61,372 bases of DNA from Bacteroidales bacterium (GCA_021738485.1 JAIPBX010000005.1:1-61372); one strand, 5' to 3'. Positions 1 to 11,797 are shown, numbered from the stretch's first letter. Translations and numbers: made by a program. The notes: generated by a model from the sequence alone, not told the origin.

Positions 1-84
1 GAATACCCGGATTTTGGTGTTCGCAACGCACCTTTTACGCGGTATGGGAATGGCGCCATTGAAGTTCTTATACATAATGACTGA
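1..84 (+). CDS. C-terminal end of an Smr/DUF2027-like protein (partial, 5' end outside window)
   Basis: Open from base 1: EYPDFGVRNAPFTRYGNGAIEVLIHND*. The 'YGxGAxEV' ending resembles the C-terminus of Smr domains. Confidence 0.55.
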   Translation, partial: EYPDFGVRNAPFTRYGNGAIEVLIHND

Positions 85-450
85 CCGGGGTGGTCTCTGT
101 CGTCCCGCACATGTTGCGGGAAGGAAAGTCGGGACACCATAGGGCACCATACTTCCTAACAGGAAGGTTCCGCTTCAGAGCGGAAACAGCTAGTGCTGCA
201 GAAAAGAACCGCCCCGCCCCTGGCGGGGTAAGGGTGAAAAGGTGCGGTAAGAGCGCACCAGTACTTCGGGCGACCGGAGTAGCTGAGTAAACCTTATGGG
301 GTGCAAGATTACATATACCGGAGTTTGAGGGTGGCCCGCCCGATTCCGGGGGGTAAATCGCTAGAGCCTGCTGGCAACAGCAGGCCGAGAGAAATGACAG
401 AGGTTCCGTTTTTCGGAATACAGAATCCCGCTTACAAAACCCCGGTCAGT
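80..450 (+). ncRNA. rnpB: RNase P RNA, bacterial type A
   Basis: P1 helix actgaccgggg (80-90) pairs with ccccggtcagt (440-450). Conserved core motifs present: gaaggaaagtcgggac, ggtaagggtgaaaaggtgcggtaagagcgcacc, gagagaaatgacag, acagaatcccgcttac. Confidence 0.95.
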
Positions 451-616
451 CGTTTGTATTTTTTTAATGGGAGAAAATAAAAAAAGGGGTTAAAATACAC
501 CTATGTGCGTCATTTTATTTGTCATAAGAATAAAAGATTCACACTTAGAAGTATTGGGAAAGTTCAGTTAAAAAATACTGACAGAAAATAAAAATGATTC
601 CAAAACCTGAAATCAT

Positions 617-1531
617 ATGGATATGAAAAAAATTACTTTCTTACTTATCGCAACCTTTTTTATTGCATCATTAGCGCAAGCGCAAGAGGATATCCCTAAC
701 AACGGATTTGAGGAATGGTCGGGCGGAGAACCCGTAGACTGGAACACCCTGGACCAGGAGATTGTTGGTACCGAATTCGATATGGTAACCCAGGAAAATG
801 AAAACGCCTACGCAGGGGATGCTTCTGTTAGAATGGAGACAATCTCCCAGTACGTTTTTCCGTTAGGGGATATTCTCATGCCGGGATTTATAACCCTGGG
901 AGAAATTGAAGCCGATCCTATTACCCAGGAGGGAGAGGTATATGGCGGTGTGCCTTACACCGATAATCCGCAAAGCATGAGTGGCTATTACAAGTACGAC
1001 CCGGCCGAAGGAGACTCTACAGTTGTGGGTATGGTTCTCTACAAATGGAACGGCGAAACCCGCGACACGCTCGGAGGCGCTGCCTTCGAAATTGAGGAAG
1101 AGGCGACGGAATGGACAGAGTTTGAGGCAATGGTAGAGTATTCGATATGGGAAGCTCCCGATACTATGAATGTAATCGCCTCTTCCACAGCCATAGAAGA
1201 TGATACGCCTATAGGATCAGTGCTTTATCTCGATGAGCTGACATTCAATTATGGCCCCACCAGCATCATAGAACCCGATTTCCAGGCCAACTTCAGGGTT
1301 TACCCCGAAAGCTATTCAAAACGATTCAGAATAGAATTGGAAACCGATGAAATGATTAAAGGCACCGTCCAGCTTTTCAATATCCAGGGACGATTACTGA
1401 AATCTTTCGAGCATGCCTTCTATCATCAGCAGGCTTTCATGAGCTATGAGGATTTACCGGCAGGGATTTATATCATCCGCGTTGTTACACAAAACGGAAG
1501 AACGTTCACTCAAAAAGTAGAAATTCACTAA
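617..1531 (+). CDS. Secreted protein with C-terminal T9SS type A sorting domain
   Basis: Signal peptide MKKITFLLIATFFIASLAQAQ. C-terminus 'FRVYPES...VQLFNIQGRLLKSFE...LPAGIYIIRVVTQNGRTFTQKVEIH' is T9SS type A-like. Confidence 0.85.
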   Translation: MDMKKITFLLIATFFIASLAQAQEDIPNNGFEEWSGGEPVDWNTLDQEIVGTEFDMVTQENENAYAGDASVRMETISQYVFPLGDILMPGFITLGEIEADPITQEGEVYGGVPYTDNPQSMSGYYKYDPAEGDSTVVGMVLYKWNGETRDTLGGAAFEIEEEATEWTEFEAMVEYSIWEAPDTMNVIASSTAIEDDTPIGSVLYLDELTFNYGPTSIIEPDFQANFRVYPESYSKRFRIELETDEMIKGTVQLFNIQGRLLKSFEHAFYHQQAFMSYEDLPAGIYIIRVVTQNGRTFTQKVEIH

Positions 1532-1612
1532 CGATCGTTAATAGTTTGTGAAAAATTTTAAAATAACCTTGTCGATAAACCGTTACTTTCGTGGTGTTAA
1601 ACTTATCCGGAT

Positions 1613-4600
1613 ATGAATAATTTCAAAATTGTATTACTCTTTTTAACTGTTCTTGGCTCTCAAGCAGTTATCGGCCAGCAAACAGCGACTTATGACAATA
1701 CTTATTCGCTTTTTCAGGAGGGCCGTGAATTATATGAAGAACAAAAATATGGTGCAGCCCGTGAAAAGATAAGCGAATACCTTAATAAAACTCCGCAAAA
1801 CGCTGAGCATCGTGCCGAAGCCAAATACCTTCAGGCTATGGCAGCCATGAAGCTTGGAAATAAGGATGCAGAACTCCTTCTGAAAAAATTTATCAATAAA
1901 TATCCTGAAAACAGCCGGACAAAAAGAGTGTATTTTCAATTGGCCCTGGACCGCTTTGCAAATTTCGATTATTTCGAAGCCCGAAAAAACTTCGGCAAAG
2001 TAGAGCCAGGCTTCCTGACGAATGAGGAGACTATTGAATATCATTTTAAATATGGATACTGCCTTTTCCGGGGAAGAAAATATGAGGAGGCACAAATGCA
2101 GTTTTCAGAAGTTATGGACATTGACAGTCGTTATGGAGTCCAGTCAAAGTATTACTATTCACATATTGCCTATCAAAACGGTAATTACCAAACCGCCCTG
2201 GAAGGCTTTAAAGACTTGAAGGATGACCCCACTTATGGCAACCTGGTATCTTACTACATCGTTCATATCTACTTCCACCAGGATAAATACCGCCAATTAC
2301 TGGATGAGGCCATGCCTTTAATGGAAACAATTAATGAAGACCGGAAACCGGAGTTGTCGCATATGATCGGAATAGCTCATTACCGGTTATCCGATTATTC
2401 CAAAGCTATTGAGCATCTGCAGTATTATCATGAAAATACCAAAAAGCGCATCAGCCGTAAAAACCATTATCAACTTGCCTTCACCTATTTTCAGACCGGT
2501 AATTATGAAAAAGCTATCGAAAAATTTCAGAATGCCGCCGGCGCCGAAAAAGACACTTTGACCCAAAATGCGCAATACCATTTGGGAATGTGTTATATTA
2601 AAACCGGAAACAAAAAATTCGCAGGTAATGCTTTCCATGCCGCCTATAAGCTGCCTTTTAATCCTTCACTGCGTGAGGATGCACTTTACAACTATGTCAA
2701 AATAAGCTACGAAAGCCCTTCCACCGCCTACAATAAATCAATAGATGCGGTACGAAAATTCAGGGAGGAGTTTCCCAATTCAAAACATATGGATGAGATT
2801 AATAGTTTCCTGGTGGATATCTTTCTTTCTTCAAAAGACTATGCCAGCGCTATTGAGGCTTTTAAGGAAATCAACAACAAGACTGACAGGCTCAAGAAAG
2901 CCTATCAGAAAATTACTTTTTATCATGGGATAGAGCTTTACAATAGTGGGTCTTATTTTGAGGCTATAAAGAACTTTAAAGCATCTCTCAAACATCCTTA
3001 CAATCAAACTTTAGTGGCTAAAGCCCGGTTTTGGACGGGGGAAGCTTATTATCAGTATAATAATTACGACCTGGCACACAAGTATTTTGAAGAATTTCTC
3101 ACAACCAATGGAGCTTACGGACTTGAAATATACCCGGAAGCTTATTATAACCAGGGATATATATGGTTTTCACAAAAGAATTACGATAAAGCCCGTGATG
3201 CTTTCAGAAAATATGTGATCGGTAATCGCCACCGGCGAAAAACTATGAAAGCCGATGCCAACATCCGCATAGGAGACTGCTATTTTGTGAATAAAGATTA
3301 TGATCAGGCCCTTACATACTATGACAAGGCTATTAATTTGAACGCCCGCGACGCGGATTATGCCATGTATCAAAAAGCGCTGGCTTTTGGGGGGAAAGGC
3401 CGTTTTACCAAGAAAATCCTTCAGCTGGATAACCTCCTCCAAAAACACAAGCAATCACCATTCCGCGACGATGCGGAGTTTGAGATGGGGATGACTTACC
3501 TTGTTCAGGACAAAGAGCGGGAAGCTCTAAAACGGTTTGAAAATGTTTACCAGGATTATCCTTCCAGCTCTTATGTCAAAAGGGCGTATCTGAAAGCCGG
3601 GTTAATTCATTACAACCTCAATGAAAACCAAAAGGCCCTTTCGATGCTGAAAAATGTGGCCGAGAAATATCCCAACACCAGCGAAGCCAACGAAGCTCTT
3701 AGCAGTATTAAAAGCATTTACATGGATATGAACCGCGTAGAGGATTATTTTGATTATGCCAATAACCTCGGTTATGCTAAAGTTTCGGCCTCCGAACAAG
3801 ATTCGGCGACTTACATCAGTGCTGAAAACCAATATATGGACGGGGACTGCGAGAAAAGCACAAAGGAATTTTCCAAATATCTCGATTTATATCCCAATGG
3901 GTCTTTTACCACCAATGCCCATTTTTACAGGGGGCAATGCCGCTATCGCAACAAAAACTTTGACAAAGCCCTGGAAGATTACGAGTACGTCCTGGATCAG
4001 CCACGGTCCGAATTTACCGAAACATCCCTGGTAAAAGCTTCTTCCATTCTTTATGACAATGAGAACTACCGCAAAGCCCTGGATTATTTCAGGCAGTTGA
4101 CAGACATCGCAGACTATAAGGAGAATATCCGCACCGCCTGGGCAGGCGTTATGCGCATCGAGCATCATATCGGCCATCCTGAAAAAGCGATTAAAGCTGC
4201 CGAAAAGCTGCTAAAGCTATCGAATGTGACAGAAAAACTCATACAGGAAGCCCACCTTATCACGGGACGTTCGGCTATGGAAATTGAGAACAACCAATTG
4301 GCGAAAAAGTCTTTTGAGAAAGTACTGGAAGGACCTAAATCGGAAAAATCGGCGGAAGCCAAGTTCTATCTCGCAAAAATTGACTACAGCCAGGGGAATT
4401 ACACCGAAGCAGAATCCTCTATTTTTGAGATGTCTGAAAATTTTGGGGGATATGATGACTGGCTGGCCAAAGGTTTTGTCCTTCTGGCGGATGTTTACGT
4501 GAAAACGGGCAACTTATTCCAGGCTAAACAAACCCTCCAGAGCATTATAGATAATTACGACGGCGAAGAGCTTGTGGAAAAAGCCAGGCAAAAGAAAGAA

Positions 4601-4693
4601 AAGATTCTTCAGTTGGAAGAAAAGAAGGAACAAGAGAAAATAAAACAAGAAAAACAAGTGGAAAAGGAGGAACAGGATGTGGATAACTATTAA
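1613..4693 (+). CDS. Large tetratricopeptide-repeat protein (periplasmic/secreted)
   Basis: 1026 aa ORF with signal peptide and many TPR-like units (e.g. AEFEMGMTYLVQDKEREALKRFENVYQDYP). Confidence 0.85.
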   Translation: MNNFKIVLLFLTVLGSQAVIGQQTATYDNTYSLFQEGRELYEEQKYGAAREKISEYLNKTPQNAEHRAEAKYLQAMAAMKLGNKDAELLLKKFINKYPENSRTKRVYFQLALDRFANFDYFEARKNFGKVEPGFLTNEETIEYHFKYGYCLFRGRKYEEAQMQFSEVMDIDSRYGVQSKYYYSHIAYQNGNYQTALEGFKDLKDDPTYGNLVSYYIVHIYFHQDKYRQLLDEAMPLMETINEDRKPELSHMIGIAHYRLSDYSKAIEHLQYYHENTKKRISRKNHYQLAFTYFQTGNYEKAIEKFQNAAGAEKDTLTQNAQYHLGMCYIKTGNKKFAGNAFHAAYKLPFNPSLREDALYNYVKISYESPSTAYNKSIDAVRKFREEFPNSKHMDEINSFLVDIFLSSKDYASAIEAFKEINNKTDRLKKAYQKITFYHGIELYNSGSYFEAIKNFKASLKHPYNQTLVAKARFWTGEAYYQYNNYDLAHKYFEEFLTTNGAYGLEIYPEAYYNQGYIWFSQKNYDKARDAFRKYVIGNRHRRKTMKADANIRIGDCYFVNKDYDQALTYYDKAINLNARDADYAMYQKALAFGGKGRFTKKILQLDNLLQKHKQSPFRDDAEFEMGMTYLVQDKEREALKRFENVYQDYPSSSYVKRAYLKAGLIHYNLNENQKALSMLKNVAEKYPNTSEANEALSSIKSIYMDMNRVEDYFDYANNLGYAKVSASEQDSATYISAENQYMDGDCEKSTKEFSKYLDLYPNGSFTTNAHFYRGQCRYRNKNFDKALEDYEYVLDQPRSEFTETSLVKASSILYDNENYRKALDYFRQLTDIADYKENIRTAWAGVMRIEHHIGHPEKAIKAAEKLLKLSNVTEKLIQEAHLITGRSAMEIENNQLAKKSFEKVLEGPKSEKSAEAKFYLAKIDYSQGNYTEAESSIFEMSENFGGYDDWLAKGFVLLADVYVKTGNLFQAKQTLQSIIDNYDGEELVEKARQKKEKILQLEEKKEQEKIKQEKQVEKEEQDVDNY

Positions 4694-4703
4694 TAATTGT
4701 GTT

Positions 4704-6413
4704 ATGAGAACGCTGAAATACACCCTGGCTTTAAGCCTTTCTATGTTTTTTCTTGGTAGTGGCTATGCCCAGCAAGAAAACCAGGAGGAAAACGGCTATA
4801 ACGAACAGGTAACTATCATAGCGCCTTTTCAGCCCTCCATTTCAGATGCACGGAAGATGGAAATGACACCTTCTGTCGAGCCCGAAGTTCCGGAAAAAAG
4901 AGAAGTTTCCTACAATATCCGGCCGCAAAAAATAGAAGTGAGCTTTGAACCGGAAAAAATGGAACCTGTGAGGGTTAAGAGCGAAAGCCGTAAACCCCTC
5001 AAAGCCAATTTTGTTAAAGCCGGCTTCGGAAATTACAGCACGCCTTATGCAGAACTGTTTTCCACAACGGGACCTTCGGAAAAACACAGGGCAGGGTTCC
5101 ACGTCAAACATCTCTCGCATTCCGGCGACATAGAAGATTACGCCACACCGAATAACAGCCACAACCTTGCCGAAATTTTCGGGGAGAAGTATTTCGATAA
5201 CTCCTCCCTGTATGGAAAATTACGCTATAACCGGGAGGTCTATCACCGTTACGGGTTTCAACCCAATGCACCCGCTTTCCAAAACATGGATTTTACTGAT
5301 GATGGCATCCGTCAGCAATATTCTTCGGCCGGGGCGAACATTCGTTTTGAAAATATTGACAAGGATAAGGAAGAGTTTGACTATCACCTTGCTTTGGATT
5401 ATTACAGCTGGTGGGATGATTATAACTCCCTTGAACATTCCCTGGCACTGGACGTCCACGGCAATAAACCTGTCGATTGGTTTGATGCTATCAATTACCA
5501 GTCTTTCGGTATTAACGGCAATTTTGAATTCTTCAATTCCGGCGACAGTATAGAGGCTATCAATACCGTCCATATCAGCTTCCGCCCTTTTATGGAAATC
5601 AAAAGCGGCTTTTACTATCTGAAAGGAGGGGTGAATTTGTCATCGATCATGACGGATGATAAGGATGCCCAAATGACTATATTTCCTGATATCCATACCC
5701 GAATACACATGGTTCCCGGGTATCTCACTTTATTTGGAGGACTTACGGGCGAAAAAGATTATCACAGCCTGCGAAGTTTGACTGAAGAAAATCCATTTGT
5801 CGAATCGGGTATACTGCTGAATGATAACCGTCAACACTATTCCAATACAAAAATGAATGCTTTCGGAGGCCTCAAAGGAAATATAACCCGCGGGGTAGAT
5901 TTCAGGCTGAAGGTGGCTTATCGCGAAAAGGATGCCTACCCACTCTATGTTACCAATTTCGACAAAGTTTTTGAAAATGAGTTTGAAATCCGTTATGACG
6001 ATTTAACGATAACAGACTTTAGTGCGGGATTCACTATTAAGGGCGGTGAACAGTTCAAGCTGGACGTAGACGGGCACTATTACAATTATTCGACTACTAA
6101 CGAAGAAAAACCCTGGCATCTGCCCGAACTGAGAATTCATGCTACAACGGAATATGAATTCAACGCACCTCTCCCGCTAACACTCTCTTTATCTTCCACG
6201 GCATTAACAGGCAGATACGTTGAGGACGACCAGGGAGCGGCAATACCTATGGAGGATATTATTGACCTTAGTGCTGAATTGAAATATGATTACAATAAAT
6301 CGCTGACAGCGTTTCTGAGAATCAACAACCTCACTTCCCAGAGGCAATACAACTGGTACAACTATCCCAGTTATAGATTGAACTTTTTAATTGGCGCGGG
6401 CTATTCGTTTTAA
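4704..6413 (+). CDS. Outer-membrane beta-barrel / TonB-dependent receptor-like protein
   Basis: Signal peptide MRTLKYTLALSLSMFFLGSGYAQ from the ATG at 4704. Alternating barrel-type strands with terminal aromatic 'NFLIGAGYSF'. The tracked start at 4677 is probably too early. Confidence 0.75.
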   Translation: MRTLKYTLALSLSMFFLGSGYAQQENQEENGYNEQVTIIAPFQPSISDARKMEMTPSVEPEVPEKREVSYNIRPQKIEVSFEPEKMEPVRVKSESRKPLKANFVKAGFGNYSTPYAELFSTTGPSEKHRAGFHVKHLSHSGDIEDYATPNNSHNLAEIFGEKYFDNSSLYGKLRYNREVYHRYGFQPNAPAFQNMDFTDDGIRQQYSSAGANIRFENIDKDKEEFDYHLALDYYSWWDDYNSLEHSLALDVHGNKPVDWFDAINYQSFGINGNFEFFNSGDSIEAINTVHISFRPFMEIKSGFYYLKGGVNLSSIMTDDKDAQMTIFPDIHTRIHMVPGYLTLFGGLTGEKDYHSLRSLTEENPFVESGILLNDNRQHYSNTKMNAFGGLKGNITRGVDFRLKVAYREKDAYPLYVTNFDKVFENEFEIRYDDLTITDFSAGFTIKGGEQFKLDVDGHYYNYSTTNEEKPWHLPELRIHATTEYEFNAPLPLTLSLSSTALTGRYVEDDQGAAIPMEDIIDLSAELKYDYNKSLTAFLRINNLTSQRQYNWYNYPSYRLNFLIGAGYSF

Positions 6414-6456
6414 AGCGGGCAAACAGGTTAAGGAGAATAGTAATAATAATTCAAAA

Positions 6457-6541
6457 CTTCGTGAATCTTTGTGCCTTAGTGCCTTCGTGGCAGAACTTCA
6501 AGAAGGCCACTAAGACACCAGGGCACAAAGATTCGCTAAGA
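6457..6541. repeat. Imperfect palindromic intergenic repeat ('ctttgtgcc...ggcacaaag')
   Basis: Left arm cttcgtgaatctttgtgccttagtgccttcgtgg; right arm ggccactaagacaccagggcacaaagattcgctaag is its imperfect reverse complement. Confidence 0.7.
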
Positions 6542-6867
6542 AAGCCAATAACACAAGTTGGAAAAGTATTAGAATTTAATATAGAACAACTTACAAAATC
6601 AGTCTTCTATTAAAAAAATTGGTATCCAGTACTCTATAAGAAATACAAAACTTTCGTTTTTTGCTGAAAAAAGGCTATAAAAAAAGCGACAAAATTTCAG
6701 TCTTATTTATCTTCCTGCACTATTGAGTTCTCTGTAAGCAATTTATTAGGTTACCCAAATAGTGGAGCAGCAAAAGCCCTTTCAATACAAAACCCTAAAT
6801 AGTAACACTTTAGGCACTGAATTTGATTTAATAGTGGAAAAAGAAAGGAGGAAAAGACTATGAATAA

Positions 6868-7707
6868 TCTGAGATCTTTGATGATTTAGTTTATGTAGGT
6901 GATGAATTTTACCTTCTTCCCTTGATAAAACCGTTAAGTGAAAACCGATCCTTTTACATTCTCTCTTTGGCCTTAAACGGCATCCAGCTCTATAAAGCCG
7001 ATCGGTTCACGATTGACGAAGTAGATGTTCAGGAATTTATCCCCCAAAAAATGGAAGAAGCCATAGGTTTTGATTATAAAAACCGGATATTCCAGCACAA
7101 GGCTTCACCCACCGGCGATGGCACAACATTATATCAAGGGCATGTGCGAGGGGAAGAACAAAGAAAAGAAGACATTCGTAAATTCCTTCGCTACATTGAC
7201 AAAGGACTGAACAATGTGCTGAAAGGTCATGATGACTTGTTGGTAGTGGCTTCCGTAGATTACATATTCTCCTTTTTCAGGGAAATCACCTCCTACAAAA
7301 ACCTGTATGATAATAATATAAGCGAGAGTCCTGATAACGAAAAACCTGAAGCCCTTCGGGTGCGAGCCTGGGAGTATGTTCAGGAATACATAAACCGGGA
7401 GAAAGAAAAAGCCAGAAAACAGTTTGATGAATCCAAAAACAAATCTTTCGTAACGGAAAACATTCTCCCAGATGTACCGGTAGGAAGAGTCAGCGTTTTG
7501 TTTGTTAACAATGAAATGCATGTCTGGGGAAAATATCATGAAAAAGAAAACAAAGTAAGTATCCATGATCAAAAAGAAAAGGATGATATGGAACTGGTTA
7601 ACTGGGCATCCATTCATACCTATTTAACCAATGGTAGTGTTTATTTGATGGAGCCCGAAGAATTGCCGGTACCGGGAAGACCCCTCAACGCCTTATATCG
7701 TTACTAA
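6868..7707 (+). pseudogene. baeRF-family (bacterial eRF1-like) protein, apparently N-terminally truncated
   Basis: Open frame reads SEIFDDLVYVGDEFYLLPLIKPLSENRSFYIL... with a TAA stop at 6865-6867. The homologous-looking sequence begins before the only tracked start (TTG at 6922). Confidence 0.55.
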
Positions 7708-7769
7708 AAAATACGGGTTATCCGATATAAACCATTTTTCCCGGCTCCTTATCTCTTCTTAAGCCTATC

Positions 7770-7804
7770 ATAAAAGCCTCCTTAAACATGCGGGAGGCTT
7801 TTAT
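7770..7804 (+). terminator. Rho-independent terminator-like hairpin
   Basis: ataaaagcctcc ttaaacatgc gggaggcttttat. Confidence 0.7.
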
Positions 7805-8133
7805 GGAAAGTTATAGCTTCCTTCCAAAAAAACCGATCCTCAGAACCATACGCGCCATAATTTATTCCCCAACTCCTGTCCCGCTTCATGAGTTTCATAC
7901 ATTTGATTTTTGAACATATAATCGTAGCAGACATAACATGCCAGTTTTATAATATCCTTTATGTTGACATAATTTAACTAATATTCTTTATTTAGAAGTC
8001 TTTGGACAGGAATTAACAAGTGCTTGTATATAATTGATTTATAGAATTTTACAAATACCCGAATTGTTAACAAAACTATGGGTTTTATCCTTAATTTCTT
8101 ATGAAGATCAAATGAAAATGATTATATTTGTAA

Positions 8134-10128
<1,995 letters not shown>

Positions 10129-10141
10129 CGATGATGGGGGG

Positions 10142-10200
10142 ATTGGTTGATTGGTTGGTTGGTTAATTGGTTGATTGGTGATTGGTTAATTGGTGATTGG
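10142..10200. repeat. Degenerate simple repeat (ttggttgattggt)n
   Basis: ggttgattggttggttggttaattggttgattggtgattggttaattggtgattgg directly downstream of gyrB. Confidence 0.85.
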
Positions 10201-10202
10201 TC

Positions 10203-10310
10203 AAAATCCCAAATAGCAATATCCAAATATCAAACAAGTACCAAAAACCAATTTCCAAACGAAGAGAAGATGTTTGGGTATTGAAAATTGGAATTTCCCT
10301 GGAATTTGTT
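10203..10310. repeat. Dispersed intergenic palindromic repeat, copy 1
   Basis: Shares 'caatatccaaat...gtaccaaaaaccaatttccaaacgaa...gagaagatg.ttgggtattgaaaat.gg.atttccctggaatttg' with the copy at 10591-10710. Confidence 0.8.
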
Positions 10311-10590
10311 CCGTGTTCCTTGTTTGTTGTTTGACACGTGGATAGGTTTTTCAAGGTATAGCGAAGCCAAATTTCCCTTCTCCCTGGGGAGAAGGGATTA
10401 TGGGTTGAGGGGCAGAGCAAGGCAACAGACCTTAGTTTCCTCCCCCAACCATATTCTCCTGCCGCTAAGCGGAATGTCGAATAAGTTCTCATTCGCACCT
10501 GGGTTAAATTAAAATCGATGATTTTATATCCGGCACATTCCGCTAAGCGGCGTAAGCACCGCTTTCCCATTCGGATCAATAAACAAACCA

Positions 10591-10710
10591 CAATATCCAA
10601 ATCCCAAAAAAGTTCCAAAAACCAAATTTCAAACGAATAAAAGAGAAGATGGTTGGGTATTGAAATATGGCATTTCCCTGGAATTTGGTGCTTGGGAGTT
10701 GGGATTTTTG
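10591..10710. repeat. Dispersed intergenic palindromic repeat, copy 2
   Basis: Same family as 10203-10310. Left half caaatcccaaaaaagttccaaaaaccaaattt is an imperfect reverse complement of right half ggaatttggtgcttgggagttgggattttt. Confidence 0.8.
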
Positions 10711-10888
10711 AGGTTTTAGTTTTGGGGTAAACGAAAAGCCCCCTCCCTCCAACCCTGTACAACTCATATAGGTCATGTCTTCTAAAGCCCGTATGCTAGT
10801 TGTTTCCGGTTGGACGACAGCGATAAGGGGCGAGGAGAAAGAAGCGTCAGGAGTTTTGAATCTTTTATATCTGTTTTTATTCCTATAC

Positions 10889-10920
10889 GTTGTCCGAAAA
10901 GACAACTTTTTGTAATTTTG
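10889..10920 (+). promoter_or_regulatory. Putative TA promoter with operator palindrome
   Basis: TTG (10890) and TAATTTTG (10913-10920) match the Bacteroidota -33/-7 pattern. Perfect inverted repeat GTTGTC-cgaaaa-GACAAC spans 10889-10906. Confidence 0.6.
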
Positions 10921-10924
10921 TTTT

Positions 10925-11266
10925 ATGCATAAGAAGCGGAAACTTTTGTTCTTTAAAGATTACTTTGAGACCTTCTATGAGAAGCAGACACTAAAAGTTA
11001 AACACAAAATCCTGTGGACACTGCAAATTATAGAGGAAATAGAACAAATTCCTGACATCTATTTAAAGCATTTAAAAAAAACGTCAGGTCTTTATGAAAT
11101 AAGAGTACAGGTGGGAAATAACATTTACAGAATATTTTGCTTTTTTGATCAGGATAATATTGTTGTGGTCGGTCATGGTTTTCAAAAGAAAAGTCAAAAA
11201 GCACCAAAACAACAAATTGAAAAAGCGGAAAGAATAAAAAAGGAATACTATGAAAGCAAAAAATAA
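10925..11266 (+). CDS. RelE/HigB-like toxin (phage Gp49-like)
   Basis: LKKTSGLYEIRVQVGNNIYRIFCFFDQDNIVVVGHGFQKKSQKAPKQQIEKAERIKKEY is typical of this family. Overlaps the downstream HTH gene. Confidence 0.88.
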   Translation: MHKKRKLLFFKDYFETFYEKQTLKVKHKILWTLQIIEEIEQIPDIYLKHLKKTSGLYEIRVQVGNNIYRIFCFFDQDNIVVVGHGFQKKSQKAPKQQIEKAERIKKEYYESKK

Positions 11267-11558
11267 GGATTTGAAGAGCCTGGATCAGTTTATTGATGAG
11301 AAGGTGGGTAAAAAAGGCACAACCGAAAGAGAAAAATTTGATAATGAATATGATACGTTTAAACTTGGCGTATTAATTCAGCAAGCGCGCGAAAAAAAAG
11401 GGTTAACCCAGGAACAGTTAGCTGAATTAGCAGGTACGAACAAGTCATATATATCAAAATTGGAGCGCAACCTTAAAGATATTCGGTTTTCAACATTGCA
11501 AAGAATCATATCCGACGGATTGGGCGGACACTTAGATATATCCATAAAAATAGACTAA
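11250..11558 (+). CDS. XRE-family HTH antitoxin (HigA-like)
   Basis: HTH: LGVLIQQAREKKGLTQEQLAELAGTNKSYISKLERNLKDIRFSTLQRI. Overlaps the toxin stop. Confidence 0.9.
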   Translation: MKAKNKDLKSLDQFIDEKVGKKGTTEREKFDNEYDTFKLGVLIQQAREKKGLTQEQLAELAGTNKSYISKLERNLKDIRFSTLQRIISDGLGGHLDISIKID

Positions 11559-11714
11559 CTGCTGTAATCAAAACCCAATTAAAAAAAGCATTGGAATGCT
11601 CAATAGTACCTTGAATAGCGCCAGGTATGAAATAACTGGAGGCCGATGCATATCAAAAGGAGTTCCCCTGTATGGGGGAGCATTACCCCCTGGTAGAGAA
11701 AGATTCTACTATTT

Positions 11715-11797
11715 GGGAAAGCGTCCTGGCTTTGCCAGGAGAAAACCTCAACGCTGGGGAAACGCCCTGACAATGTCAGCAAGAAATCCGGGCGTCG
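11715..11797. repeat. Two tandem ~41-nt structured repeats
   Basis: Unit 1 gggaaaGCGTCCTGGCtttGCCAGGagaaaacctcaACGC; unit 2 gggaaACGCCCTGACaatGTCAGcaagaaatccgGGCGT; a third ggggaaatgtc start follows. Confidence 0.7.

Noticed and set aside
90-290. 66 aa ORF in the first 300 bp
   Set aside because: Lies entirely within the RNase P RNA gene.
10163-10762. 199 aa minus-strand ORF and the related ORFs 10576-10905 and 10288-10512
   Set aside because: Built from the simple repeat and palindromic elements; no protein-like conservation visible.
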